Below are positions 27,526 to 38,312 of a DNA stretch of 64,000 nucleotides, piece by piece (positions within the stretch are counted from its first letter, which is position 1; each line of letters opens with the position of its first letter). This DNA comes from Arcobacter sp. (GTDB lineage: Bacteria; Campylobacterota; Campylobacteria; Campylobacterales; Arcobacteraceae). The stretch spans positions 24,168-88,167 of the forward strand of contig PKUJ01000007.1 in assembly GCA_002869565.1 (NCBI GenBank), given 5' to 3'. Both the position numbers and the translations under genes were made by a program. The notes below the pieces were generated by a model that saw only the letters and a program-made list of their open reading frames with translations, was not told the DNA's origin and did not search any database.

Positions 27526-28764
27526 TTATATGTTCTTGAGTTTTTTTACTTCGTCAAGTTTTTCCCAAGGATAGTCACTTTGACCAACTTGCCCACGTGC
27601 AGCTACATCTGCATAAAGGAAAGTTTCTTCAGATGGTTTGTCTAATCCAAATTTCTCAGTAATCCATCTTGGAGTTAAAGAGTACTCATTCATAATAATT
27701 TCAGATAATTCATCATCATCATACTTAGTATAAGTACCCATAGTATCAATAGAAACCGAAGTAGGTCTCGCAACTCCAATAGCATATGAAATTTGCACTA
27801 TAGCTTTACCAGCTAAACCTGCTGCAACAATATTTTTTGCAATCCATCTTGCTGCATATAATCCAGATCTATCAACTTTTGTATAATCTTTAGAAGATTG
27901 AGCTCCTCCACCAATTGGCGAATATCCACCAAATGAATCAACAATAAGTTTTCTTCCTGTTAATCCAGAATCATGTAAAGAAGAATGACTTACATATCTT
28001 CCTGTAGGATTAATATGAATAATTGTTTCATCTTTATTATACATACTTGTTGGTAATCCTGTATCATCGATTAATCCTTGAATTAACTCTCTAACTTCTT
28101 CAATTGGCATATCTTCAACAGAAGGTGCGCTTACAACAATTGTATGTATTTTTTGAGGTTTACAATTTTCAAAATTCTCTTTTGTTCCATAATCAACAGT
28201 AACTTGAGTTTTAATATCTACTCCAAGTTTTTGATTATGATGTAAAGCATAATTATATACTTTATCACATAACATTCGAGCATAAGTAATTGCTGCTGGC
28301 ATATAATCAGATGTTTCAGTAGAAGCAAAACCAAACATAATACCTTGGTCACCTGCACCGATTTCTCCAGTCTCTTGATCAACACCTTGAGAGATATCAG
28401 GACTTTGTTGATTTAATAAAACTTGAACTTGCACATCATCAGGATGTAAACATTGCTCATTTGTAAATGCAGATTTACCATCATAGCCTATCTTAGCCAA
28501 TGCATTTTTCACTAAATCTTCATAATCTTTTTGTGATAATTGACAATGAGATTTAACTTCTCCACCAATTACAACATGTTTACCTGCTACAAAAACTTCA
28601 GAAGCAACTCTGCTATTCTTATCTTCAATAATTAATTTATCAACTATTGTATCTGCAATAATATCTGCACATTTATCAGGGTGCCCTGGGCTTACAACTT
28701 CACTTGTAAATAAGTATTTTGTTTTCTTACTATTTTCAATAGTTTGTTTTGAATTGTTTTCCAT
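27526..28764 (-). CDS. metK: S-adenosylmethionine synthetase
   Basis: MetK makes SAM from methionine and ATP, feeding the many methyltransferases in this window. FTSEVVSPGHPDKCADIIAD (ATP and Mg), GAGDQGIMFGFA, and the later lysine-rich GGYSPIGGGAQSSKD are intact. The start chosen is ATG 28764 (412 residues), directly after TAGGAAAAC. Upstream lie copies of the same 13-bp unit with further GTG and ATG triplets. An in-frame GTG at 28803 would add 13 residues encoded entirely by the repeat. Even from 28764 the protein has about 16 extra polar residues before the usual KYLFTSE start. Confidence 0.94.
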   Translation of the reverse strand: MENNSKQTIENSKKTKYLFTSEVVSPGHPDKCADIIADTIVDKLIIEDKNSRVASEVFVAGKHVVIGGEVKSHCQLSQKDYEDLVKNALAKIGYDGKSAFTNEQCLHPDDVQVQVLLNQQSPDISQGVDQETGEIGAGDQGIMFGFASTETSDYMPAAITYARMLCDKVYNYALHHNQKLGVDIKTQVTVDYGTKENFENCKPQKIHTIVVSAPSVEDMPIEEVRELIQGLIDDTGLPTSMYNKDETIIHINPTGRYVSHSSLHDSGLTGRKLIVDSFGGYSPIGGGAQSSKDYTKVDRSGLYAARWIAKNIVAAGLAGKAIVQISYAIGVARPTSVSIDTMGTYTKYDDDELSEIIMNEYSLTPRWITEKFGLDKPSEETFLYADVAARGQVGQSDYPWEKLDEVKKLKNI

Positions 28765-28803
28765 TTTTGTTTTCCTATTTTGTTTTCCATGTTTGTTTTC
28801 CAC
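28752..28803. repeat. Four 13-bp tandem repeats at the metK start
   Basis: Four consecutive 13-base units of the plus-strand form TTTTGTTTTCCAT (boundaries 28764/28765, 28777/28778, 28790/28791), with one to three differences each. On the metK strand every unit contains GGAAAAC, and three carry an ATG or GTG just before it, so each unit repeats a ribosome site plus start-like triplet. The unit is not a multiple of three, so a change in copy number moves the start region. Confidence 0.75.
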
Positions 28804-28859
28804 TAAATTTATACTTATTTTTATCTTTAAATTCTAATAAAAAAATAAAAAATTAATAT

Positions 28860-30662
28860 TTATTCAACAGTTACGGACTTAGCCAAGTTTCTTGGCATGT
28901 CAACATCATTTCCAAGTCGTATTGATATCTCCATTGAGAATAATTGCAATACAACTAACATCTCAAAAAACTCTAACATATAATGGTCAGTTTTTTGAGT
29001 TTTTATAAAATCATCACTAAGTTCAAACTCCAAAGGGGAAATAGAACATATTGTACTATCTCTTGCACTTAATTCTTCAACATTCGATTTTATTTTATCA
29101 TATAATAAATTTTGTGGCATTAAAGCAATCGTGAATAATTCAGGATCGGCTAATGCAATTGGACCATGTTTCATTTCACCAGAAGGATAACCTTCAGCAT
29201 GTAAGTATGATATTTCTTTTAATTTTAAAGCACCTTCAAGAGCTAATGGGAAAAAGACATCTCGTCCTATAAAGAAAAAACCATGACCATGAAGATATCT
29301 TTTTGATAATCTTTTAGTCTTTTCATGAATTTTATCATCAATAATTAAAGATTTTGGAACTTCTCTTAAAGCGTGAAGTTCCTTCTGTAATTTTTCAGAT
29401 GAAATTGAATCATTTATTTTAGCAAAATAAAGAGCTAACATCCATAAAACAGTTGCTTGCGTTGAAAAAGCTTTTGTTGAAGCAACACCTTTTTCAATTC
29501 CTGCACGTGTAAGTATAGTATAATCAGCTGTCCTAGTCATTGATGAATTATCTACATTACAAATTACAAGAGACTTTAAGCCAGCTTTTTTTGCCATCTT
29601 TAAAGCTTCTAACGTATCTGCTGTTTCCCCACTTTGAGAAATTACAATAAAAAGTGTATCTTTAGTAAGAAGAGGTTCTTTATATCTAAACTCACTTGCT
29701 ACTTCAATACTACATTTAACTTTTGACAATCGTTCAAAAAGGTATGAAGAAGTAAGTCCCGCATGATAAGAAGTACCACAAGCACAAATTTTAATCTCTT
29801 TAATTCCCTCAAGTATCGATTCATCAATTTCATCAAATGAGATTTCATTATCTTGAATACGTCCAAGCATACAATCACTAACAACAGAACTTTGCTCATA
29901 AATTTCTTTTTCCATAAAAAATCTAAAACCATCTTTTTGAGCAAATTGTTTTGAACTTGGAAGAGTTGACCAAGAATAATCATCAGAGAAAAATTCAATT
30001 GAATCAGCAGATGCTATACCACCTACTCCATCTTCTAAATAAACTACTTCATTTGACAATCCAATTAAAGGAGCATCAGAAGAAGAGAAAAGAACTTCAC
30101 CTTTTTCATTGCCTTTGGCAATAATTAAAGGACTTCCATGTTTGAAGAAAAATATCTTTGAAGGATCAGCTTTCGAGATTAAAAGAATCGAAAAAGCACC
30201 TTCTAGTTTTGTTATTGTATTTTTAAAAGCTTCTGTTGTGTCATTTAATTTATTTTGAAAATTTTCAAAAAGATGAACAATAACTTCTGTATCAGTTTGA
30301 GATACAAAGTTATGTCCAGCTTTAATTAATTCTTCTTTCAATTCTTTATAATTTTCAATAATACCATTATGTACAACATAAGAGTATTCCCCTAAATGAG
30401 GATGTGCATTTAGTTCTGTTGGTTTACCATGTGTTGCCCATCTTGTATGTCCAATACCGATTTCATATTTTGATAATTTAGCACTTTCTACTTTTTCACT
30501 TAAATTTTTAAGTTTTCCAAGTGCTTTAAATACGTCAATTTTTTCATCATTTAACAGAGCTATTCCTGCTGAATCATAACCTCTATATTCTAACTCTTTT
30601 AGCCCATCTAGTAAAAATTTAGTAGTATCTTGTTTTCCTATATAACCAACTATTCCACACAT
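28860..30662 (-). CDS. glmS: Glucosamine-6-phosphate synthase
   Basis: GlmS converts fructose 6-phosphate and glutamine to glucosamine 6-phosphate, the entry point to peptidoglycan and LPS amino sugars. The 600-residue enzyme has the N-terminal glutaminase with nucleophile Cys2 (MCGIVGYIG), the GHTRWATHG and NGIIENY motifs, then two SIS sugar-isomerase domains (SQSGETADT; KEISYLHAEGYPSGEMKHGP) and the conserved end KSVTVE. No glmS ribozyme or other clear leader structure is visible in the 72-base gap upstream. Confidence 0.97.
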   Translation of the reverse strand: MCGIVGYIGKQDTTKFLLDGLKELEYRGYDSAGIALLNDEKIDVFKALGKLKNLSEKVESAKLSKYEIGIGHTRWATHGKPTELNAHPHLGEYSYVVHNGIIENYKELKEELIKAGHNFVSQTDTEVIVHLFENFQNKLNDTTEAFKNTITKLEGAFSILLISKADPSKIFFFKHGSPLIIAKGNEKGEVLFSSSDAPLIGLSNEVVYLEDGVGGIASADSIEFFSDDYSWSTLPSSKQFAQKDGFRFFMEKEIYEQSSVVSDCMLGRIQDNEISFDEIDESILEGIKEIKICACGTSYHAGLTSSYLFERLSKVKCSIEVASEFRYKEPLLTKDTLFIVISQSGETADTLEALKMAKKAGLKSLVICNVDNSSMTRTADYTILTRAGIEKGVASTKAFSTQATVLWMLALYFAKINDSISSEKLQKELHALREVPKSLIIDDKIHEKTKRLSKRYLHGHGFFFIGRDVFFPLALEGALKLKEISYLHAEGYPSGEMKHGPIALADPELFTIALMPQNLLYDKIKSNVEELSARDSTICSISPLEFELSDDFIKTQKTDHYMLEFFEMLVVLQLFSMEISIRLGNDVDMPRNLAKSVTVE

Positions 30663-30734
30663 TATTATAAACCTTTTAAATCTATTTTAAAAATCAGGTA
30701 TATTATCTAAAATAGGCTAAAATTTACTTTATCA

Positions 30735-31502
30735 TTATAAATTAGATACTAAAGAATCATGAATATAGCCGTTTGTAGCAACAATATATTTATGCTCAAA
30801 TAGCTTATATTTACTTCCATCTAGATTTGAAATTTTTCCGCCAGCTTCATGTAAAATTATAATCCCAGCACTTACATCCCAAGCTTTTAAATTCATTTCA
30901 TAATAACCTTCATAAGTCCCCCTTGCTACATAACATAAATCTAATGCTGCGGAACCTAGCCTTCTTATATCTTGACACTTTGGAAGAATATTTTTTAATT
31001 TTATCATTACATCATTTAAATCATCTTCACAAGTTCCACTTGTATAAGGGAAACCTGTTGAAATAAGTGCTTTTTGAAAATCATTTTCATTTGAAACTTG
31101 AATTTTCTCACCATTTAAAAAAGCTCCTTTTCCAATTTCTGCTTCATATAGCTCATCTAATATTGGATTATATACTATTCCAATATATGGTTTCTTGTCT
31201 TTATAAACACCTACTGAAATACAAGTGTGAGGCACTTGATTAACAAAATTTGTTGTTCCATCAATTGGATCAACTATAATTGAATTATTAAATTCTATAT
31301 TTGAATTATCTGATTCTTCTGCAATTACGTTGTAATCAATAAACTCTTCTAAAAACTTGTTTTTCAAAAAATTTTCAATTCCTACATCATATTTTGTAAC
31401 TAAATCTTTTTTTGCTTTAAAAGTCACATCTTTATTAGAATAATAACCCTCTTTTAAAATTTCACCAGCTTCTTTAATTATTTCAATTAATCTATTTTTC
31501 AT
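30735..31502 (-). CDS. suhB: Inositol monophosphatase family protein
   Basis: A 255-residue Mg-dependent, Li-sensitive-type phosphatase. The metal-binding motifs are EESD, DPIDGTTNFV and WDVSAG, all intact, so catalysis is expected. SuhB-type members also bind RNA polymerase in other proteobacteria. The natural substrate here is unknown; inositol phosphates or related sugar phosphates are plausible. It reads away from the gene-poor region upstream of groEL's 3' end. Confidence 0.88.
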   Translation of the reverse strand: MKNRLIEIIKEAGEILKEGYYSNKDVTFKAKKDLVTKYDVGIENFLKNKFLEEFIDYNVIAEESDNSNIEFNNSIIVDPIDGTTNFVNQVPHTCISVGVYKDKKPYIGIVYNPILDELYEAEIGKGAFLNGEKIQVSNENDFQKALISTGFPYTSGTCEDDLNDVMIKLKNILPKCQDIRRLGSAALDLCYVARGTYEGYYEMNLKAWDVSAGIIILHEAGGKISNLDGSKYKLFEHKYIVATNGYIHDSLVSNL

Positions 31503-31758
31503 TTTTCATCCATTAAGTTTTCTTGAATTCTAACTAAAGATAGTTACAAAAGCTCTAAATAATGCTTAAATAATAGATAATTCAGTTCTTTTTCTTAAAA
31601 TTTAAAAAATAGTCAATTTCTTCTAAGGTTTTGAATCCCTATTTTATAAGCTATATAGGCTTATTTTTATAATTTATATATAAAAGGTACTTTTTTGTTT
31701 GCTTTTTAAATCTAAATAGTGTTATAATTTTATTAACAAAGACAATATGGAGGTGTAA

Positions 31759-31782
31759 ATGACGAAGGTTTCTCATTTTTAG
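31759..31782 (+). CDS. Seven-codon ORF (MTKVSHF)
   Basis: ATG followed by six sense codons and TAG, encoding MTKVSHF. It stands four bases after an unusually strong GGAGGTG ribosome site, much better than most real genes here. It could be a leader peptide or a translation-dependent sensor in the surrounding transcript. Too short to judge from coding statistics. Confidence 0.35.
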   Translation: MTKVSHF

Positions 31783-31807
31783 TATTGTTAAACACTAATT
31801 AAAAAAT

Positions 31808-31827
31808 AATTTACGATATCGTAAATT
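31808..31827. promoter_or_regulatory. 20-bp perfect palindrome
   Basis: AATTTACGATATCGTAAATT reads the same on both strands. It sits between the seven-codon ORF and the terminator, so it could act as an operator for a dimeric protein or as an RNA hairpin. No partner site is seen elsewhere in the window. Confidence 0.5.
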
Positions 31828-31860
31828 TTATGAATATATGTTTTATTTATAACATAGTAA

Positions 31861-31898
31861 AAAAAAAGGGAAAGACTTTTAAATCTTTCCCTTTTTTT
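31861..31898. terminator. Strong bidirectional terminator
   Basis: A perfect 15-bp stem (AAAAAAAGGGAAAGA / TCTTTCCCTTTTTTT) with an 8-base loop. T-runs on both strands allow termination in either direction: of the candidate small RNA on the plus strand, and of groEL read-through on the minus strand. Confidence 0.88.
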
Positions 31899-31914
31899 AT
31901 GTCTAATATTTCTG

Positions 31915-32263
31915 AGTTTTTAACGCTTTCTTTTCGAGTTTGGTGATGCTTACACACATCACTTTAGTCTGAGCAGAGGACTAAATTCCCCTGCCTTTTC
32001 CTTCGGACTCCGTGGCTTCACTACGTTCTGACCACTTCGTCTGCGAAAGCTAAAAGAGTGAAGCAGTTCACTCTTTTTTAACGCTTGTCTTACGGGTTTG
32101 CTGGTGCCTTTGGCACATCACTCTCACCTGCGAAAGCTAAAAGAGTGAAGCAGTTCACTCTTTTTTAACGCTTGTCTTACGGGTTTGGTGGTGCCTTTGG
32201 CACATCACTCTCACCTGCGAAAGCTAAAAGAGTGAAGCAGTTCACTCTTTTTTAACGCTTGTC

Positions 32264-32266
<3 letters not shown>
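31915..32266. repeat. 87-bp tandem repeats carrying terminator hairpins
   Basis: Units start at 32041, 32128 and 32215. The first two are complete and differ at one base (position 32101 against its partner). The third stops at the groEL stop codon and shares its final bases with the gene end. Each unit carries the hairpin AAAAGAGTGAA-GCAG-TTCACTCTTTT (first at 32052-32077) with T-run, the block AACGCTTGTCTTACGGGTTT, and a small GTGCC/GGCAC hairpin. A degenerate relative at 31915-31969 is separated by an unrelated, GC-richer 70-bp insert (31970-32040). The composition is well above the local GC. Confidence 0.85.
32226..32253. terminator. Terminator hairpin next to the groEL stop
   Basis: The groEL-proximal copy of the repeat hairpin, an 11-bp stem with a GCAG loop and a T-run on both strands. 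The same structure recurs at 32052-32079 and 32139-32166, giving three terminators in series after groEL. Confidence 0.75.
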
Positions 32267-34158
<1,892 letters not shown>

Positions 34159-34194
34159 TTATTTCTCCTATAATTTTTTGTAATAATTATTAAT

Positions 34195-34221
34195 CTAGCA
34201 CTCTATTTTTTTGAGTGCCAA
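34195..34221 (-). promoter_or_regulatory. CIRCE operator (HrcA site) of groESL
   Basis: CTAGCACTC, nine bases, then GAGTGCCAA matches the CIRCE consensus TTAGCACTC-N9-GAGTGCTAA with two changes. It lies immediately after the -10, so the HrcA repressor would block initiation or elongation under non-stress conditions. hrcA itself is not in the window. Confidence 0.9.
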
Positions 34222-34250
34222 ATTTTATAAAATTTTTGTTTAATTGTCAA
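34222..34250 (-). promoter_or_regulatory. groESL promoter
   Basis: On the minus strand a perfect TTGACA (34245-34250) and TAAAAT (34222-34227) are spaced by 17 bp, directly upstream of CIRCE. This is one of only two clear full -35/-10 promoters seen in the window, the other being leuA. Confidence 0.85.
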
Positions 34251-34287
34251 GCAGTATGAGTTTATCTGACTAAAGCTATTTGTTTTA

Positions 34288-35151
34288 TTAATTTTTATGT
34301 CTATATAAATATTTTGATAGAAGTTCTGTTAATGAATCTTTTAAGTCTTCTTCAAATTCATTTAAAATATTCTCACATTTTTTTGCTAACTCATTTGCAG
34401 AATTTATTGAACCTTCAAGTCCAAGCAAATTTACAAAAGAATTTTTTGATTCGTCATTATGAGTAGTTTTTCCTGCTTCTTCATCACTTTGAGTTTCATC
34501 AATAATATCATCTTGAATTTGAAATAACAATCCAATATCTATTCCAAAATTGTAAAGTTTTTCTTGAGTTTCCAAATCATATTCTGAAATTATTGCACCC
34601 ATTTTCAAACTTGCAGCAATAAGCTTCGCAGTTTTATGTATATGTAAAAATTCCAATTGATTTAATTCTAATTTTTTATTTTCAAAATAACAATCAATGG
34701 CTTGACCTATTATCATTCCTTCAATTCCACCATTAATACTTAAACACTTTACAAGTTCAACTTTTATGTCATTGTGTAAAGGAGCACTAACAATTTGATT
34801 AAAAGCTTCTGTATTTAGAGCATCTCCAACAAGCATTGCAGTTACTTCATCATATTTTTTATGAAGAGTTTGAAAACCTCGTCTTAAATCAGCGTTATCC
34901 ATAGCAGGAAGGTCGTCATGAATTAAAGAATAAGTATGTAACATCTCTAGGCCCAATGCTACAGGATAAGAATTGGAGATAAGTAAGCTTTTATTTGATT
35001 TAATAACTGATAATAAAAGCATTGGTCGGAATCTTTTTCCACCAGCTTTTAGCATATCGCCTAAAGCATCTTCAAAATAGGGATGAAATGATTTTGATTT
35101 TGGTAAATTATTTAATAAGTAATTTTCAAAAGATAAAAGAATTTCTTGCAT
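34288..35151 (-). CDS. ispA: Polyprenyl (farnesyl) diphosphate synthase
   Basis: A 287-residue class I trans-prenyltransferase making farnesyl diphosphate from IPP and DMAPP/GPP for quinone and bactoprenol synthesis. The first aspartate motif is DDLPAMD and the second DDIID; GGKRFRPML and the second-half KTAKLIAA are also intact. The start is ATG 35151, overlapping the ybaB stop; an earlier start ten codons upstream would lie fully within ybaB. Product chain length is inferred. Confidence 0.9.
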   Translation of the reverse strand: MQEILLSFENYLLNNLPKSKSFHPYFEDALGDMLKAGGKRFRPMLLLSVIKSNKSLLISNSYPVALGLEMLHTYSLIHDDLPAMDNADLRRGFQTLHKKYDEVTAMLVGDALNTEAFNQIVSAPLHNDIKVELVKCLSINGGIEGMIIGQAIDCYFENKKLELNQLEFLHIHKTAKLIAASLKMGAIISEYDLETQEKLYNFGIDIGLLFQIQDDIIDETQSDEEAGKTTHNDESKNSFVNLLGLEGSINSANELAKKCENILNEFEEDLKDSLTELLSKYLYRHKN

Positions 35152-35152
35152 A

Positions 35153-35473
35153 CTATTTTTGTCCAAAAGATCCAAGACCACCCATCATATTCATTGCCAT
35201 CATTTTTTTATTTTCATCGCTTTGTTTAATTACATCATTCATTGCTGATATTAATAAAATCTGTAAAGAATCTTTATCTTCAAGTAAAGAGTCATCAATT
35301 TGTAAATCAATTACTTCTGAATTTCCATTAATTGAAATTTCAACCATTCCTCCACCAGCTTTTGATGTAAATATCTGTTCAGCATTTTTTTCTTTTGCAT
35401 TATCAGCCATTTCTTGAAACTGCCCCATAACTTCATTTAAGTTAATTTTACTTAAATCAATTCCATCAAACAT
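35153..35473 (-). CDS. YbaB/EbfC nucleoid-associated protein
   Basis: A 106-residue DNA-binding protein of the YbaB/EbfC family, which forms tweezer-like dimers on the nucleoid. It shows the [20 protein letters not shown] start, the [20 protein letters not shown] core sheet and a Met-rich C-terminus. The start is ATG 35473 with GGGAG six bases upstream; a GTG two codons earlier is less likely. It sits between panD and ispA rather than beside dnaX/recR as in many bacteria. Confidence 0.85.
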   Translation of the reverse strand: MFDGIDLSKINLNEVMGQFQEMADNAKEKNAEQIFTSKAGGGMVEISINGNSEVIDLQIDDSLLEDKDSLQILLISAMNDVIKQSDENKKMMAMNMMGGLGSFGQK

Positions 35474-35849
35474 GGTCACTCCCTACAAGCTCATTTGTTA
35501 CCATTTCGATGTTATTTTCGTCATCTACAATTACAACTGTTGGAAGATAATTTTCTAGTTCTTCTTCAGAATATGAAGCATAAGATATTACAATAATTTT
35601 ATCACCAATTTCCACTTTTCTAGCAGCAGCGCCATTAAGGCACATATCTTTACTTCCTGCTTTACCTTTAATTACATAAGTTGCAAATCGTTCACCATTG
35701 TTCACGTTCACAATCTCTACTTTTTGTCCAACTCTCATTTTTGAAGCAATCATTAACTCTTCATCAATTGTAATTGAACCGATATAATTAAGATTAGCAT
35801 CTGTAACAGTTGCTCTGTGAATCTTACTATATAGCATGTCAAATGTCAT
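35466..35849 (-). CDS. panD: Aspartate 1-decarboxylase
   Basis: PanD makes beta-alanine for pantothenate and coenzyme A. The 127-residue proenzyme self-cleaves between Gly24 and Ser25 (NYIGSITID) to form the pyruvoyl cofactor. Lys9 and Tyr-containing catalytic segments and the [13 protein letters not shown] block are typical. It overlaps ybaB by 8 bases, so the two are co-translated. Confidence 0.95.
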   Translation of the reverse strand: MTFDMLYSKIHRATVTDANLNYIGSITIDEELMIASKMRVGQKVEIVNVNNGERFATYVIKGKAGSKDMCLNGAAARKVEIGDKIIVISYASYSEEELENYLPTVVIVDDENNIEMVTNELVGSDHV

Positions 35850-35861
35850 ATATAACGTCCT

Positions 35862-36224
35862 CTATTGCGCTAAATTAATAGGCTCTCCCCAAAATTGCTC
35901 AGGAATTAAAAATTCTGGCACTGGATTTCCACCTATTATGTGTTCTTCTACAATTCTATCAATTTTTTCCTTAGATAACTGACAGTACATGTGATGACCT
36001 GGTTCAATTAACATTACTGGTCCCATTTGGCATCTTCCTAAACATGAAGTTCTTATAGCTTGAACTGGTCCCATTAATCCTTTTTGCATCATCGATTGAG
36101 CTAAATGATTAAATAAATCTCTTGTCTGTTCTATTACACAAGATGGCTTAGGCATGCCAGGAGGCGAACTTTGCTCACATTTAAAAATATAAAACGTAGG
36201 TTGTGGAATTGCTGGCATTTCCAT
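35862..36224 (-). CDS. Thioredoxin-like [2Fe-2S] ferredoxin
   Basis: A 120-residue protein of the thioredoxin-fold [2Fe-2S] ferredoxin class (COG3411 type). The four cluster cysteines are in C-x11-13-C (CEQSSPPGMPKPSC) and CLGRC, with a further Cys in YCQLSKE. Such proteins deliver electrons to hydrogenases, nitrogen-fixation or other redox enzymes; the partner here is unknown. It is the first gene before panD. Confidence 0.85.
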   Translation of the reverse strand: MEMPAIPQPTFYIFKCEQSSPPGMPKPSCVIEQTRDLFNHLAQSMMQKGLMGPVQAIRTSCLGRCQMGPVMLIEPGHHMYCQLSKEKIDRIVEEHIIGGNPVPEFLIPEQFWGEPINLAQ

Positions 36225-36375
36225 AATATAATCCTTTTTAAATCTATACTAGACAAATTTTGTTTGAATTTTAACAAATATTTATTAAATTCATATAAAA
36301 ATAGATTTTTAATAAGTTTTTAAAACCATACATAATATACTAAATTCTTTAAAAATCGTATATAAAAGGTAAAAT

Positions 36376-36906
36376 ATGAAAAAAATATTTTTTATTTTGT
36401 TTTGTTCGGTGTTACTTTTAGAAGCAGCAAATCCTATTGCACTTGTAAAAACTACACAAGGTGAGATTGAGATTGAGTTAAGACCTGATTTAGCACCTAA
36501 GGCTGTTGAGAATTTTGTTACTCACTCTAAGAATGGTTATTATAATGGCTTAATTTTTCACAGAATTATTAAAAACTTTATGATTCAAGGGGGAGATCCA
36601 GAAGGCACAGGAAGAGGTGGTAAATCTATTTGGGGAGAACCATTTAAAGATGAGTTTGCACCAAATGCAGTATTTGATAAACCAGGAATTCTAGCGATGG
36701 CAAATTCAGGACCAAATACAAATGGCAGTCAATTTTTCATTACTACAGTACCTACATATTGGTTAAATGGTAAACACACAATTTTTGGATATGTAAAAAA
36801 TGGTCTAAAGGCAATGAGAGCATTGGAAAATGTACCAACATCAGGTCAATATAGGGGAAATAAACCTTTAAATGATCAAAAGATTATATCTATTACTATA
36901 AAATAA
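36376..36906 (+). CDS. Secreted cyclophilin-type peptidyl-prolyl isomerase
   Basis: A 176-residue protein with a signal peptide (MKKIFFILFCSVLLLEAA) and a cyclophilin domain that speeds cis-trans proline isomerisation in the periplasm. The catalytic arginine lies in FHRIIKNFMIQGGDP, and the GSQFFIT and LNGKHTIFG motifs are intact. An AAAGG-like ribosome site precedes the ATG. It runs divergently from the ferredoxin gene. Confidence 0.93.
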   Translation: MKKIFFILFCSVLLLEAANPIALVKTTQGEIEIELRPDLAPKAVENFVTHSKNGYYNGLIFHRIIKNFMIQGGDPEGTGRGGKSIWGEPFKDEFAPNAVFDKPGILAMANSGPNTNGSQFFITTVPTYWLNGKHTIFGYVKNGLKAMRALENVPTSGQYRGNKPLNDQKIISITIK

Positions 36907-36935
36907 AGTTTAATTTTGGAAGTAAATATTTAGAC

Positions 36936-38312
36936 TTATCTACTTCCAAAAAGTTTTGTCATTATTGTTTTATCGCCATGCTGAATAATTTGCTTTTCTA
37001 ATAATTCCATTCTCTTAGCTTCATTCTTAGCTTTTTCTTTCCAATAGGCTAATTTTTGAGACATAGATTCCGCATTACCTATACCGTCAAGTTTTTCATT
37101 CATCTTAGATAACTCTTGTTCTAAATCATCAATTTGAACTTCATAATTAACTTTTATTTGTTTACACTCTTTTTCATGATCTTCTTTTATGTTATCTAAT
37201 TTTGAATTTAATTTTTTTATCTGAATTCTCATATCAGCATTTTCTTTTGACAATTTAAGTGTACGAGTACTTTTTTGTTCAACTAATTCAGAATCATTTT
37301 TATATTGTTTTAACTCTGTTTTTAATTTTTTATTTTCTAAAGAATATTTTTCTGTCGTGTAAATATACCTATCTTTATCTGATTTAACTCTAAAAACTTC
37401 TTTTCTTAAAAATTCAATTTCATCTCTTAATCCATTTATATTATTTTGAAACTGAGCACTATTTTCTTTACTTTTAATAAAAATTTGACTTTTATCTTTC
37501 ATAAGAGAAGAGCGAACTTCTCTATTTTTAATAACCTTTTCTGTTTCATCTTTTTGAATAACTAAACAACCAGTTAACTCTCCTAAATCATTTAGAGTAC
37601 TAATTACACTTGTATCTGATATATAATAATTACCATCTTTAGTTATATTTTTTAGTTGCCCAGTCCATTGTCTGTTATTTAAAACATTATTATAAATCTT
37701 TTTATATATTTCATCATTTATATCTTTATGTTTTAAATAAATTAATTCTTGCCCTATTAACTCTTTTTTATCAAAGCCAGTAATATCACAAAAAAGGTCA
37801 TTTACAAATGCTATTTTCATATTTTTATTTGTTCTAATTACAATATTATTATTATAAATAATATCTTTATATTTTTTCAATTCTTTATTTTGTTGATTAA
37901 GTAAAAAATCATGGTAAATAATTGTTGAGAGTTCAGCTAATACTTTCATTAAATTTCTAATATCAATCGGTTTGATTATATATTCATAAACTTTTAGTTT
38001 AATTGCATCAATTAAAAATTCAGTATCAGAATAAGCAGTTGTAAATATAACTGGGATATTCTTGTCAATATCTCTAATCTCTTCTAACATTTCAATACCA
38101 GTTAATTTTGGCATATTAATATCTGCAATAATTATATCAATATCATTTTGCTTTTCTTTATATAATTCAAGACCAATTTTTCCATTCTCAGCTACATATA
38201 CGTTTTCAAAAAAATTTGATAATAGTGAAGACAACTCATTTCTAACATTGTCATCATCTTCAACATATAGAATTTTTAATCTTTTTAAAAGTTTTTTATC
38301 TATAGTTGCCAT
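36936..38312 (-). CDS. Response regulator with PAS domain and long coiled coil
   Basis: 458 residues: a receiver domain (1-125) with Asp19/Asp20 and phospho-acceptor Asp64 (IIADINMP), a PAS sensor domain (about 150-260; GFDKKELIGQELIYLKH), and a long coiled coil (about 280-430). There is no DNA-binding, GGDEF or kinase output domain, so it probably signals through protein contacts. It is the last gene of the chemotaxis-like cluster and overlaps the CheY-like gene by one base. Confidence 0.82.
   Translation of the reverse strand: MATIDKKLLKRLKILYVEDDDNVRNELSSLLSNFFENVYVAENGKIGLELYKEKQNDIDIIIADINMPKLTGIEMLEEIRDIDKNIPVIFTTAYSDTEFLIDAIKLKVYEYIIKPIDIRNLMKVLAELSTIIYHDFLLNQQNKELKKYKDIIYNNNIVIRTNKNMKIAFVNDLFCDITGFDKKELIGQELIYLKHKDINDEIYKKIYNNVLNNRQWTGQLKNITKDGNYYISDTSVISTLNDLGELTGCLVIQKDETEKVIKNREVRSSLMKDKSQIFIKSKENSAQFQNNINGLRDEIEFLRKEVFRVKSDKDRYIYTTEKYSLENKKLKTELKQYKNDSELVEQKSTRTLKLSKENADMRIQIKKLNSKLDNIKEDHEKECKQIKVNYEVQIDDLEQELSKMNEKLDGIGNAESMSQKLAYWKEKAKNEAKRMELLEKQIIQHGDKTIMTKLFGSR

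Larger units (their letters stand above)
31723..31898 (+). ncRNA. Candidate small RNA or short-ORF transcript
   Basis: A compact, self-contained transcription unit in the 760-bp gene-poor stretch 31503-32263. TATAAT lies at 31723-31728, a perfect GGAGGTG ribosome site at 31749-31755, a seven-codon ORF at 31759-31782, a 20-bp palindrome at 31808-31827 and a strong terminator at 31861-31898. ACAATA before the ribosome site can pair with TATTGT after the ORF, placing both in one loop, and TAGTGTT (31716-31722) matches AACACTA (31790-31796). The transcript would be about 160 bases. I recognise no known RNA family. The part from 31503 to about 31700 shows nothing I can name. Confidence 0.5.

Noticed and set aside
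28765..28803. metK start at the GTG of the first repeat unit
   Set aside because: It would add 13 residues encoded entirely by the 13-bp repeat. The ATG at 28764 has TAGGAAAAC immediately upstream.
31503..32263. tRNA, rRNA, tmRNA or 6S RNA in the largest gene-poor region
   Set aside because: No cloverleaf, anticodon arm or known RNA core is seen. The clear structures are terminators, a palindrome and the 87-bp repeats.
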